A stretch of DNA of 13,330 nt, from the NCBI GenBank assembly GCA_006226985.1, contig SBGC01000038.1, positions 1-13,330 of the forward strand. Direction: 5' to 3'. Under the pieces are notes generated by a model. The model was not told the origin of the DNA, ran no database searches, and was given only the letters and a program-made list of their open reading frames with translations. Shown here one piece after another: positions 1-6,028 of the stretch. A program made the translations under genes and the position numbers. Each line of letters begins with the position of its first letter. Positions within the stretch are counted from its first letter, which is position 1. Origin of the DNA: Bacillota bacterium. Its GTDB lineage: Bacteria > Bacillota_I > Bacilli_A > Acholeplasmatales > Acholeplasmataceae.

Positions 1-59
1 ATCGCAATCTTTTGTAAGTCGAAAGTTTCTTTTGAACCGTTACGTTTTAAAACATACAT
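1..59 (-). CDS. ATP-cone protein, probably ribonucleotide reductase (N-terminal fragment)
   Basis: Only the first 19 codons lie in the window; the gene continues beyond base 1. The ATG at 59-57 is preceded by an AAGGGTGAT-like SD site. The peptide begins MYVLKRNGSKETFDLQKIA, the typical opening of an ATP-cone domain (hydrophobic-x-KR-x-G-x-x-x-x-F-x-x-x-KI). ATP-cones at the extreme N terminus are the allosteric dATP/ATP sites of class I and class III ribonucleotide reductase large subunits (NrdA/NrdE/NrdD). NrdR also has an ATP-cone, but behind a zinc ribbon, which is absent here. The anaerobic class III enzyme NrdD would suit the NfnAB-type metabolism of this window, but 19 residues cannot separate the classes. 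A strong promoter lies about 90 bp upstream. Confidence 0.6.
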   Translation of the reverse strand, partial: MYVLKRNGSKETFDLQKIA

Positions 60-146
60 ACTTATCACCCTTTGCAATTTTCAAATTTATTTTCCTTAAC
101 CCCCTTAAAGCTAAGAAAAATAAAAAAACACTTTTCGTTTACAGGT

Positions 147-175
147 ATTATATCTTTTATTGACTGTCATTTCAA
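147..175 (-). promoter_or_regulatory. Promoter of the ATP-cone (reductase) gene
   Basis: On the minus strand, TTGAAA (175-170) is followed after exactly 17 bp by a consensus TATAAT (152-147). The start codon is at 59, giving a leader of about 80 nt. The -35 box lies inside the palindrome at 163-179, so regulation by a repressor is plausible. Confidence 0.75.
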
Positions 176-179
176 CAGT
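163..179. promoter_or_regulatory. Palindrome over the -35 box, candidate operator
   Basis: ACTGT-CATTTCA-ACAGT has perfect 5-bp arms around a 7-bp centre and covers the -35 hexamer of the reductase promoter. A related, shorter inverted repeat, CTGAAATTTACAG, lies upstream at 221-233. On the minus strand the 163-179 site is preceded by TTT, and a TTTACTG string precedes both copies when they are aligned. An operator pair is inferred. I do not see a convincing match to the NrdR-box consensus, so the regulator is unknown. Confidence 0.35.
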
Positions 180-233
180 AAAACATAATTCTTTTTTTAT
201 TTTACAATGAATATGATTTACTGAAATTTACAG

Positions 234-262
234 AAAAAAAGGCATATGATTTTCATATGCCT
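234..262 (-). terminator. Rho-independent terminator of the ABC exporter operon
   Basis: GGCATATGA (241-249) pairs perfectly with TCATATGCC (253-261) around a 3-nt loop. An outer A-T pair follows, and then seven As at 234-240, which read as a T tract on the minus strand. It lies about 40 bp after the permease stop codon. Confidence 0.85.
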
Positions 263-301
263 GTGTGTCAAATTACTGTTTGTTAAATAATCCTCATTTT
301 C

Positions 302-1198
302 TTACTTTACCATTTTCTTTGTCATGTTACGATAAGCAAAGAATAATAGCAACATGGAGAGTGCTATTGAGACGATCATAATCCAAATCATCGGCACATC
401 CAAACCAAGAAATCCTATATGAGATGCTCCATGAATTTGTGATATGTCATTGATTGCTTCAATCGGAATACCTTTATCAAGCATCATTTGATAAGGCCCT
501 TCTAGTAAAATATCCTTTAAGATAATTGACATATGGGTAAAAGGTAGTACTGAAGCTACATATTTCATTGAAGGTCCTAAAACAACTAAAGGCATATAAA
601 TACCACTCATGAAACCAATAAATGTTCCTAGAACCCCTGAAAGTGTACCAAAGGCATTGACTGATTTAAGAAGCGTTACTAAAAAGATCATGAGTGATGC
701 TGAAATAAGTGTATATAAAATCAGTAAGAGACTGACAACAAGGAATGTTTCAAAAGGATACCAAAATGATGTCGTTAGACCTACATAGAAATAGGTTAAT
801 ACCCACATAAATAAAGTTAAAACAGACGTAACGATGATAGAAGATAAATAATAGGATAAGATAATTTTGTATCGTTTAACTGGTGTTACAAGAAAAGCAT
901 CAAGTCTTTTTTGTTCTAAGTCGGTGATTAAATTACCCATAATACCTAGTGAAAGAGAGAGGGTATTAATGACGAGAATACCACCCATCATCACACCGGC
1001 AATGATATAATTTTTTTCTGCTTTTGAAAAAGGAATCAGTGGATTTTCAAATAGAGGTCCACTTGTGTAACTCGCTCCAATAAATAAAAAGTAGAGAGCA
1101 AGCAAAATAAAGACACTCAAGAACGAGAAAAATACAGCGGTTTTATCTCTTAGAAATTTAAGTATATGTCTTTTGGTTAGGCTCACTAAATCATGCAT
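302..1198 (-). CDS. ABC-2 type transporter permease
   Basis: This is the 298-residue membrane subunit of an ABC exporter. About six hydrophobic helices can be placed near residues 21-42, 63-88, 112-138, 151-175, 183-207 and 269-289. A long loop (about 208-268) separates the last two; it contains the LPFTHM segment typical of ABC-2 permeases of the DrrB/NodJ/YadH type. The ATG lies inside the end of the ATPase gene (8-bp overlap, ATGCATGA), and a near-perfect SD site, TAGGAGGTG, sits 6-7 nt before it within the ATPase coding region, so the two are translationally coupled. These systems typically export drugs, lipids or polymers. The substrate cannot be told from sequence. The complex should be two permeases plus two ATPases in the plasma membrane. 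Confidence 0.88.
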   Translation of the reverse strand: MHDLVSLTKRHILKFLRDKTAVFFSFLSVFILLALYFLFIGASYTSGPLFENPLIPFSKAEKNYIIAGVMMGGILVINTLSLSLGIMGNLITDLEQKRLDAFLVTPVKRYKIILSYYLSSIIVTSVLTLFMWVLTYFYVGLTTSFWYPFETFLVVSLLLILYTLISASLMIFLVTLLKSVNAFGTLSGVLGTFIGFMSGIYMPLVVLGPSMKYVASVLPFTHMSIILKDILLEGPYQMMLDKGIPIEAINDISQIHGASHIGFLGLDVPMIWIMIVSIALSMLLLFFAYRNMTKKMVK

Positions 1199-2096
1199 TT
1201 ATCTCACCTCCTACGACGTTGATAAATACATCATCCATAGTTCCACTAACGACTTCAAATTGTTTGATGTTATGTTCAAATAATTTAATTAATACAATAG
1301 CATCATTTGCATCTTTTACATCAATAACAAATTGATCAGCAATTTTATAAAAAGCTCTATTGTGTTGATTGATTTCTTCAACAAATTTGACTTTATCAAT
1401 AGGTACAATCTTTAATCGATCATTTGAATATTCATCTTTAAGATGTGCAGGTGTTCCTTGTGCAACGATTTTACCTTTATTAATAATGACTACATGATCT
1501 GCATTAGCAGCTTCTTCCATATAGTGGGTTGTTAAAAACAAGGTCATACCTTGCTTATTCTTTAAATCATCGATGACTCTCCAAACAAGTTGTCTCGTTT
1601 CTGGATCAAGTCCTGTTGTGGGCTCATCTAAGAGTAGGATTTCTGGATTTGATAAAAGTGCTCTTGCGATTTCAGCTCGTCTTTTTTGTCCACCAGAGAG
1701 TGTTTTAAATCGTTGATTTTCAAAATCGGCAAATTGTAAAAAGCCTCTCAACTCTTCATATCTTTTTTTTACTTCTGACTTTGAGTTTAGATATAAAGAT
1801 CCACGATAAAGCAGGTTTTCTTTCACAGATAATTCATCATCTAAAACATTATTTTGAAAAACAACACCAATTTTATGTCTAAAATAGTTGTGATTTGTTT
1901 CTCCATTTAAAAAAATCTTTCCACTATTAGGTTCAAGTAGCGTCGTCATACAGTTAATTGTCGTAGACTTACCTGCTCCGTTTGGACCCAGAAAAGCGAA
2001 AAGACTTCCTCTTCTTACTTGGAATGAAACGTCATTAACAGCGATTAAATCTCCATAACTCTTAACGAGGTTTTCAACAGTCAAAATCGTGTCCAT
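1191..2096 (-). CDS. ABC transporter ATP-binding protein (DrrA-like)
   Basis: The 301-residue protein has all nucleotide-binding motifs: Walker A GPNGAGKST (37-45), Q-loop Gln81, signature LSGGQ (133-137), Walker B with DEP (157-159), and switch His190 in the TTHYMEEA segment. The C-terminal 80 residues form the accessory domain seen in DrrA-type ATPases, ending with a VSGTMDDVFINVVG segment. It energises the downstream permease. Two Met starts are possible, at 2102 and 2096. The SD, AAGGGGGT, is only 3 nt from the first ATG but 9 nt from the second, so 2096 is chosen. The reading frame ends TGA, overlapping the permease start. It is the first gene of a two-gene operon with a terminator at 234-262. 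Confidence 0.9.
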   Translation of the reverse strand: MDTILTVENLVKSYGDLIAVNDVSFQVRRGSLFAFLGPNGAGKSTTINCMTTLLEPNSGKIFLNGETNHNYFRHKIGVVFQNNVLDDELSVKENLLYRGSLYLNSKSEVKKRYEELRGFLQFADFENQRFKTLSGGQKRRAEIARALLSNPEILLLDEPTTGLDPETRQLVWRVIDDLKNKQGMTLFLTTHYMEEAANADHVVIINKGKIVAQGTPAHLKDEYSNDRLKIVPIDKVKFVEEINQHNRAFYKIADQFVIDVKDANDAIVLIKLFEHNIKQFEVVSGTMDDVFINVVGGEINA

Positions 2097-2130
2097 AAAC
2101 ATAGACCCCCTTGTTCATATAATCGCCATT

Positions 2131-2139
2131 AGTATAACA
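2131..2139 (-). promoter_or_regulatory. Possible extended -10 promoter of the ABC operon
   Basis: TG-T-TATACT on the minus strand (2139-2131) is an extended -10 element about 35 bp before the ATPase start. A TTGACA at 2152-2147 is only 10 bp away, so it is not a matching -35. No clear terminator separates this from the upstream small membrane gene, so read-through is also possible. Confidence 0.4.
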
Positions 2140-2168
2140 TAATTTATGTCAAAAGATAGTCATTTTTT

Positions 2169-2525
2169 TTAGCCAGCACACGAAGAAAATGCTAATAATA
2201 AGATTGCGATATATACAATGACAAAACTGATTGGGGTGAAAATAATTGAAACAACAGATTTCAATATTTTTACATGACCTATTTTATTCTTGATTTGAGA
2301 AACGTAATAGGCAACAAAGGAGATACTTAAAACAAAATGAGCAAAATGATAATACAATACGGCAGTAGCAAGATACATGATGACACTTGGTGCTGGAGTC
2401 ACAGCTTTTACAAGTGCGTAACCGAGGATGAGTAATGCAGATGAAATTACGAAGATTGAAACAGTGATTTTGAATAACAATCCTTGATACTTTTTAAACT
2501 TATCAACTTTTGGATGATCGTTCAT
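2169..2525 (-). CDS. Small membrane protein of unknown function (118 aa)
   Basis: I do not recognise a family. The protein begins MNDHPKVDKFKKYQG, a basic cytoplasmic head, and then has three hydrophobic stretches at about 17-38, 46-73 and 90-114, the last followed only by SSCAG. The frame stays open to a TTG at 2576, but that TTG is the -35 box of a strong promoter. The ATG at 2525 has an AAGGAAGTGAG SD, so translation starts there. The terminal Cys is not a lipobox, being at the wrong end. The gene lies upstream of the ABC operon on the same strand without an obvious terminator, so it could be partly co-transcribed with it. A link to the exporter is speculative. Confidence 0.7.
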   Translation of the reverse strand: MNDHPKVDKFKKYQGLLFKITVSIFVISSALLILGYALVKAVTPAPSVIMYLATAVLYYHFAHFVLSISFVAYYVSQIKNKIGHVKILKSVVSIIFTPISFVIVYIAILLLAFSSCAG

Positions 2526-2547
2526 GATTCTCACTTCCTTTGACATC

Positions 2548-2576
2548 ATTTTATGCCTAAATACTTTGAATGTCAA
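2548..2576 (-). promoter_or_regulatory. Promoter of the small membrane protein gene
   Basis: TTGACA (2576-2571), a 17-bp spacer, then TAAAAT (2553-2548) on the minus strand. Transcription should start near 2541, leaving a leader of about 16 nt that holds just the SD (2540-2530) before the ATG at 2525. This excludes the longer reading frame start. Confidence 0.8.
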
Positions 2577-2603
2577 AGATTGAAGTCAGAATGCCTTATA
2601 TAA

Positions 2604-2636
2604 AATAAAAAACTAGAACACAATCGTCCTAGTTTA
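2604..2636 (-). terminator. Rho-independent terminator after the cupin gene
   Basis: On the minus strand AAACTAGGAC (2635-2626) pairs with GTTCTAGTTT (2619-2610), with one G-T wobble and a 6-nt loop, followed by a T-rich tract. It begins about 10 bp after the cupin stop codon, so the cupin forms its own 3' unit. Confidence 0.8.
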
Positions 2637-2644
2637 TGTTTTTA

Positions 2645-2992
2645 TCACTTATGTCCTTCTTTAGGTACAATACAGATAAATTTAAGTGTTTGAGTGCCTA
2701 TGTTTTTAAATTGATGAAGATGATTTCCTGGTACATATGCATAAGAACCAGCTGAAATTGGGTAAAACTTACCTTCAATCATCAGTTCACCCTCACCTTC
2801 TAAGACGTAGTTTACATGATACCAAGGATGACTGTGTTTAGGTGTGTGCCCTAAAGGTTTAACTTCGAGTACTCTTAAGACATGACCTTCCCATCCTTCT
2901 TGTGGTGAAACGAGTGCTGCAATCGATGCGTCTTTTACTTCTGGACTGATAATCTCTTTAAAATTTAATTCTTTAATGTTTCCAACAATCAT
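2645..2992 (-). CDS. Single-domain cupin protein
   Basis: This 115-residue cytoplasmic beta-barrel protein has both cupin motifs. Motif 1 runs from Gly48 through H53-S-H55 to the EGEG turn (65-68). Motif 2 is GSYAYVPGNHLHQFKN (82-97). His53, His55, His59 and His93 can form the metal site; His59 sits where the canonical motif often has Glu, as in the HxHPWEH subgroup of small cupins. The length is that of a stand-alone cupin (about 110 aa). The ATG follows a TGAGGT SD by 8 nt. Stand-alone cupins include isomerases, dioxygenases and ligand-binding proteins, so the reaction cannot be named. It follows the GH2 glycosidase gene on the same strand; a role in sugar metabolism (for example epimerase-like) is possible but not shown. 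An own promoter is likely. Confidence 0.85.
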   Translation of the reverse strand: MIVGNIKELNFKEIISPEVKDASIAALVSPQEGWEGHVLRVLEVKPLGHTPKHSHPWYHVNYVLEGEGELMIEGKFYPISAGSYAYVPGNHLHQFKNIGTQTLKFICIVPKEGHK

Positions 2993-3024
2993 GTGATTTT
3001 ACCTCATTCGTATATTTCATTTTT

Positions 3025-3056
3025 ATTGTAGCATGTCACATAACTTAAATGTTATG
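3025..3056 (-). promoter_or_regulatory. Putative cupin promoter with palindrome
   Basis: On the minus strand TGC-TACAAT (3033-3025) is an extended -10 element about 35 bp before the cupin start. Just upstream, CATAAC-TTAAAT-GTTATG (3039-3056) is a perfect 6-bp-arm palindrome over the -35 position and the glycosidase stop codon (3054-3052). It may be an operator. It has no T tract, so it is unlikely to terminate the glycosidase transcript. Confidence 0.4.
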
Positions 3057-4989
3057 AAATGTCTTTTAAATAGTTAAAAATCGTTTCATCAATTAAATCA
3101 TTGGAGATAACTTTAATTTTATTATAGCCCTCTTTTAGTTTGACATTCATTTTAAATATACCATTACTCGAATAAACCTTCCCTAAGTACCGATGATTAC
3201 AATAGAAATCCACATGAGTTTGATTGCTATAAACCTTGAGTTCGATATGTTGTTTTTTACGATGTGTAAATCGTTTAGCTGTTAAGTGAAGCATAGGCTT
3301 TTGACTCCACTTGGCTTGATAATAGAAAAATGCGTCTTTTTTTATTTTTCGATCATGAGATACTAAACCTTTATTATTAATTCCTTTGGTATTTCCTTCC
3401 GCTCTAGCATCAGATGCGAATGAAAACATGTTCCATACAAATGATCCCCAAATAAAGGGTGTTTGCTCAATCATTTGATAAATCGTTTCGTGATACCACG
3501 CATGATATTCTTCAGAATAATCCCAAGGTTTTGGATCTTCACTATGAACATCGATTAATCCCTCTGCCCCGTATTCAGATAAACATACAGGTTGATTGGG
3601 GCGTGCTTGATGATAGTTTGCTAGCCAGTCTTTTAAATCATGTGCTTGACCTACATACCAACCGTAATAAAGATTATATCCAATTAAATCGGTGATGTTG
3701 TTGTGATAGTCATCAAAAGCAACATTCGCTAATTGCGCAATCGTTGAAAATCGATAGGGATCTATTGTTTTTGTTAATGTGTGGAGTTTATCATAAATCT
3801 CGTTTGATGAAACTCTTTCACCTCTTAGCGTAATTTCATTACCAATACCCCACATACAAATTGAGAAGTGATTGTAGTTCTGTTTGATAAGTTCTTCCAT
3901 TTGAATGAGTGCATTTTTTCCTGATAAATCCGTTGTTGATGTTCTTGATATGTAGGGAATTTCAGCCCAGACAATGAACCCTAGACGGTCACAAAGTTCA
4001 TAGATTAAATCAGCTTGTTGATAATGAGCTAGCCTAATAGCGTTTGCTCCTGTGCTATAAATTAACTCCATATCTTCTATATGCATATCATCTGATAGCG
4101 CATTACCTTTGTGTTCACGATCTTGATGTCTGCAGACACCATATAATTTATAGGGTTTACCATTTAAGTAAAATGATGTTTGATCAACATGAAAAAATCT
4201 TAAACCTGTGGGTATGATTCTTTCATCAACTTTGATGTGATCTAGGAATAGTTCAACTTCGATTGTATATAGATAAGGATCTGAAATGCCATGCCATAAA
4301 TGTGGATTGATAATTCTAAGTTGATGAGAAAGGTGTGTTTTTTGAAAGATCAATTGATTGGTTATCGATTGATCAATCATTGTTCCTTGATGATCTTTTA
4401 TCTTAGATATGATGGTGATGTGTTTCGTATCATTATATCGATAATCAATATATGCATCAATTGATAAGATGGCTAACTCATGAGTAACATCCTGTTGTGA
4501 TACATAGACACCATTAGCTCCAACATGCAAAAGATCAAATAAAACGTCATCTGTTTCAATCAAAGAGATTTTACGATAAATACCTCCAAAAAACGTAAAA
4601 TCTGCTGTGAGTGGATATATGTGATCATAATGTCTGTTATCTACATAGACAACAAGTTCATTATTCGCTTGTAAATCGTCTGTTAATTCAAATCGAAATC
4701 GTGAATAACCTCCTTCATGTGTTCCCAATAATTTTTGATTGAGATACACCGTTGTTATACTATTAGATCCCTCAAATTCGATAAAGACACGTTTTTGAGT
4801 TTTATGATATTCAAAATGTTTAGCATATGTCGAGATGATTCTGCGATAATCATCATTCCCGTCTTCACCATCTAAATTGTTCCACGTGTGTGGAATATCT
4901 ATTTTTTCAAACTTCGATAAATCGATGTGGTTAGGTTGTATCTCTTCGTCCTTAAAAAACCAGTCTTTACTAAAATCTATTTTATGCAT
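3052..4989 (-). CDS. Glycoside hydrolase family 2 (beta-galactosidase/beta-glucuronidase type)
   Basis: The 645-residue enzyme has the GH2 layout: a jelly-roll sugar-binding domain (about 1-145), an immunoglobulin-like domain (about 150-265), a TIM barrel (about 270-565) and a short C-terminal beta domain resembling DUF4982 (about 570-640). The acid/base is Glu385 in WGIGNEI (380-386) and the nucleophile is Glu472 in SEYG (471-474). The barrel also carries GVCRHQDREHKGNA (284-297) and NAIRLAHY (316-323). Near the end, N538-N-K-G-L and KDAFFYY are typical of beta-galactosidase-like members. There is no signal peptide, so it acts in the cytoplasm on imported oligosaccharides. The ATG has an AAAGGAG SD 9-10 nt upstream. 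Substrate (galactoside, glucuronide or mannoside) is not decided by sequence. No sugar transporter is adjacent. A palindromic operator lies just upstream. Confidence 0.92.
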   Translation of the reverse strand: MHKIDFSKDWFFKDEEIQPNHIDLSKFEKIDIPHTWNNLDGEDGNDDYRRIISTYAKHFEYHKTQKRVFIEFEGSNSITTVYLNQKLLGTHEGGYSRFRFELTDDLQANNELVVYVDNRHYDHIYPLTADFTFFGGIYRKISLIETDDVLFDLLHVGANGVYVSQQDVTHELAILSIDAYIDYRYNDTKHITIISKIKDHQGTMIDQSITNQLIFQKTHLSHQLRIINPHLWHGISDPYLYTIEVELFLDHIKVDERIIPTGLRFFHVDQTSFYLNGKPYKLYGVCRHQDREHKGNALSDDMHIEDMELIYSTGANAIRLAHYQQADLIYELCDRLGFIVWAEIPYISRTSTTDLSGKNALIQMEELIKQNYNHFSICMWGIGNEITLRGERVSSNEIYDKLHTLTKTIDPYRFSTIAQLANVAFDDYHNNITDLIGYNLYYGWYVGQAHDLKDWLANYHQARPNQPVCLSEYGAEGLIDVHSEDPKPWDYSEEYHAWYHETIYQMIEQTPFIWGSFVWNMFSFASDARAEGNTKGINNKGLVSHDRKIKKDAFFYYQAKWSQKPMLHLTAKRFTHRKKQHIELKVYSNQTHVDFYCNHRYLGKVYSSNGIFKMNVKLKEGYNKIKVISNDLIDETIFNYLKDIS

Positions 4990-5019
4990 GTGTTCAAACT
5001 CCTTTTGTAATAATGTCTC

Positions 5020-5043
5020 ATAATATATGAAAAAGTTTTCATA
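5020..5043. promoter_or_regulatory. LacI-like operator palindrome in the divergent promoter region
   Basis: TATGAAAA-AG-TTTTCATA (5026-5043) is a perfect palindrome with 8-bp arms. Its core TGAAAAAGTTTTCA resembles LacI/CcpA-family sites (TGxAAxCGxTTxCA) except that the central CG is AG. It abuts a minus-strand -10 candidate, TATTAT (5025-5020), so it falls in the spacer of the glycosidase promoter. It also lies about 30 bp upstream of the lipoprotein promoter. Sugar-dependent or catabolite control of the glycosidase is inferred. Confidence 0.55.
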
Positions 5044-5069
5044 AAGCCCTTTTTAGTTTCATTCGCTTG

Positions 5070-5078
5070 TGCTATAAT
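5070..5078 (+). promoter_or_regulatory. Extended -10 promoter of the lipoprotein gene
   Basis: TGC-TATAAT (5070-5078) is a consensus extended -10. Transcription should begin near 5085, downstream of the ATG at 5081, which excludes that ATG as start. No good -35 is visible; T-rich sequence occupies the position. Confidence 0.7.
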
Positions 5079-5104
5079 GAATGAAAACACAAAGGAGAAC
5101 AAAT

Positions 5105-5494
5105 GTGAAAAAATTAATGTTTTTAAGCATGTTATTTGTATTTGCACTGTTACTTACAGCATGTAAGAGTGATGAATACAAAGATGAAGCTGGATTGTAT
5201 GAAGCCTATTTCATGGCTGGGGACATACAATTATCTAATTTTGAATATTATACAATTGAGTTAAAAGCAAATGGAGATGCAATCATTAAATCAAAAGCAG
5301 CGAATAACCCATCAAGTGAATATGAAGCAAAAGCTACATTTGACATTGAAGATGGAAAGATTATAATCGTGAGCAAAAATGGCGATCAAAAGATTACGGA
5401 AACTTACGATTATATTGATGGTGAAATTCATATGCTTGATGTTTCTGTATTAGAATTATCGCTGACAATAAAGTTTAGACGTAGTCAAGATTAG
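5105..5494 (+). CDS. Small lipoprotein of unknown function
   Basis: The 129-residue product starts at GTG 5105, with AAAGGAG (5091-5097) 7 nt upstream. An in-frame ATG at 5081 precedes the predicted transcription start and is rejected. The N terminus is a lipoprotein signal: KK, a hydrophobic run, then lipobox L17-T-A-C20. After processing, about 110 residues stay anchored to the outer face of the membrane by Cys20. The mature part is charged and strand-rich, with alternating segments such as YTIELKANGDAIIKS and DGKIIIVSKNGDQ. This resembles small beta-sandwich or lipocalin-like lipoproteins, but no family is recognised. It is divergent from the GH2 gene and shares its intergenic operator, so co-regulation is possible. 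It ends in a shared bidirectional terminator. Confidence 0.8.
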   Translation: MKKLMFLSMLFVFALLLTACKSDEYKDEAGLYEAYFMAGDIQLSNFEYYTIELKANGDAIIKSKAANNPSSEYEAKATFDIEDGKIIIVSKNGDQKITETYDYIDGEIHMLDVSVLELSLTIKFRRSQD

Positions 5495-5513
5495 TAAATT
5501 TTCATCAATTTCT

Positions 5514-5556
5514 CAAAAAAACACCTCATCGTTTTGATGAAGTGTTATTTTTTTTA
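5514..5556. terminator. Bidirectional terminator between lipoprotein and CBS genes
   Basis: ACACCTCATC (5521-5530) pairs with GATGAAGTGT (5536-5545), with one C-A mismatch and a GTTTT loop. As precede the stem and a long T tract follows it, so it can stop transcription in both directions between the two convergent genes. Confidence 0.85.
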
Positions 5557-5967
5557 AAGTACCATAAACTTATGCTCAAAGAAATAATCGAGCAGTGTTT
5601 TTCTTGTAATAATACCTGTAAAGTTCCCATGTTGATCAATAATAGGAACAAAATTTTCATGAGATGCTTTTGATAATAATGTAGGCATTGTTGAATCAGC
5701 ACTGACTGCTTCGTAGTCACGATGTCTTTCTACATCAGACACTTTAAACTTATTTAATTTTTCAGGAATAAAACAATCGGTATGCTTTAAAAGAAAGTGA
5801 AGTATATCTCCTTCTGTGAGCGTCCCAACATATTTTTGATCTTTCGTGATGACAGGTATCGATGTATAACGATGTTTAGTCATCGTTGTTAAAGCGTCAC
5901 CAAGTGGTTGATCATTATAGACGAGAGTCACATCATAGAATGGTTTTAAGAAAGATGTAATGTTCAT
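5554..5967 (-). CDS. CBS-domain pair protein, DarB/CbpB-like
   Basis: The 137-residue protein is just two CBS motifs (about 8-62 and 74-131) forming one Bateman module, a binder of adenosine nucleotides. The first repeat contains PLGDALTTMTKHRYTSIPVI (21-40) and GTLTEGDIL (48-56). The second contains FVPIIDQHGNFTGIITRK (106-123). The length and the order ALxxxTxxxYTxIPV, then an EKLxxxxVxDV linker, then GIxTR, resemble the stand-alone c-di-AMP-binding proteins DarB (YkuL) of Bacillus and CbpB of Listeria, which act on the stringent-response enzyme Rel and on pyruvate carboxylase. Ligand and partner here are inferred. No enzyme or transport domain is fused. The start ATG has a CAGGAGAT SD 7 nt upstream. 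It lies 61 bp downstream of trpB on the same strand; a -10 in the gap suggests its own promoter. Confidence 0.82.
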   Translation of the reverse strand: MNITSFLKPFYDVTLVYNDQPLGDALTTMTKHRYTSIPVITKDQKYVGTLTEGDILHFLLKHTDCFIPEKLNKFKVSDVERHRDYEAVSADSTMPTLLSKASHENFVPIIDQHGNFTGIITRKTLLDYFFEHKFMVL

Positions 5968-6001
5968 ATTTTTTATCTCCTGTCATTAATTCTTTATAAC
6001 C

Positions 6002-6007
6002 ATTATA
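6002..6007 (-). promoter_or_regulatory. Candidate -10 box for the CBS gene
   Basis: A consensus TATAAT reads on the minus strand (6007-6002), 35 bp before the CBS start. No convincing -35 is seen at 16-18 bp. No hairpin terminator separates trpB from this gene, so it may also be reached by read-through from the T-box transcript. Confidence 0.45.
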
Positions 6008-6028
6008 CTATAAAAAAGGAAAAAATAG

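Noticed and set aside
2131..2152. TTGACA and TATACT before the ABC operon as a paired promoter
   Set aside because: The spacer is 10 bp; only the extended -10 reading was kept, with low confidence.
3459..3695. Plus-strand reading frame of 78 codons inside the glycosidase gene
   Set aside because: It is antisense to the conserved GH2 catalytic domain, lacks a clear SD and resembles no family; likewise the frames at 5526-5720, 6281-6466 and 10680-10904.
2645..4989. Cupin and GH2 as a polysaccharide utilisation locus
   Set aside because: No transporter, second glycosidase or regulator is adjacent, and promoter and terminator signals suggest separate units.
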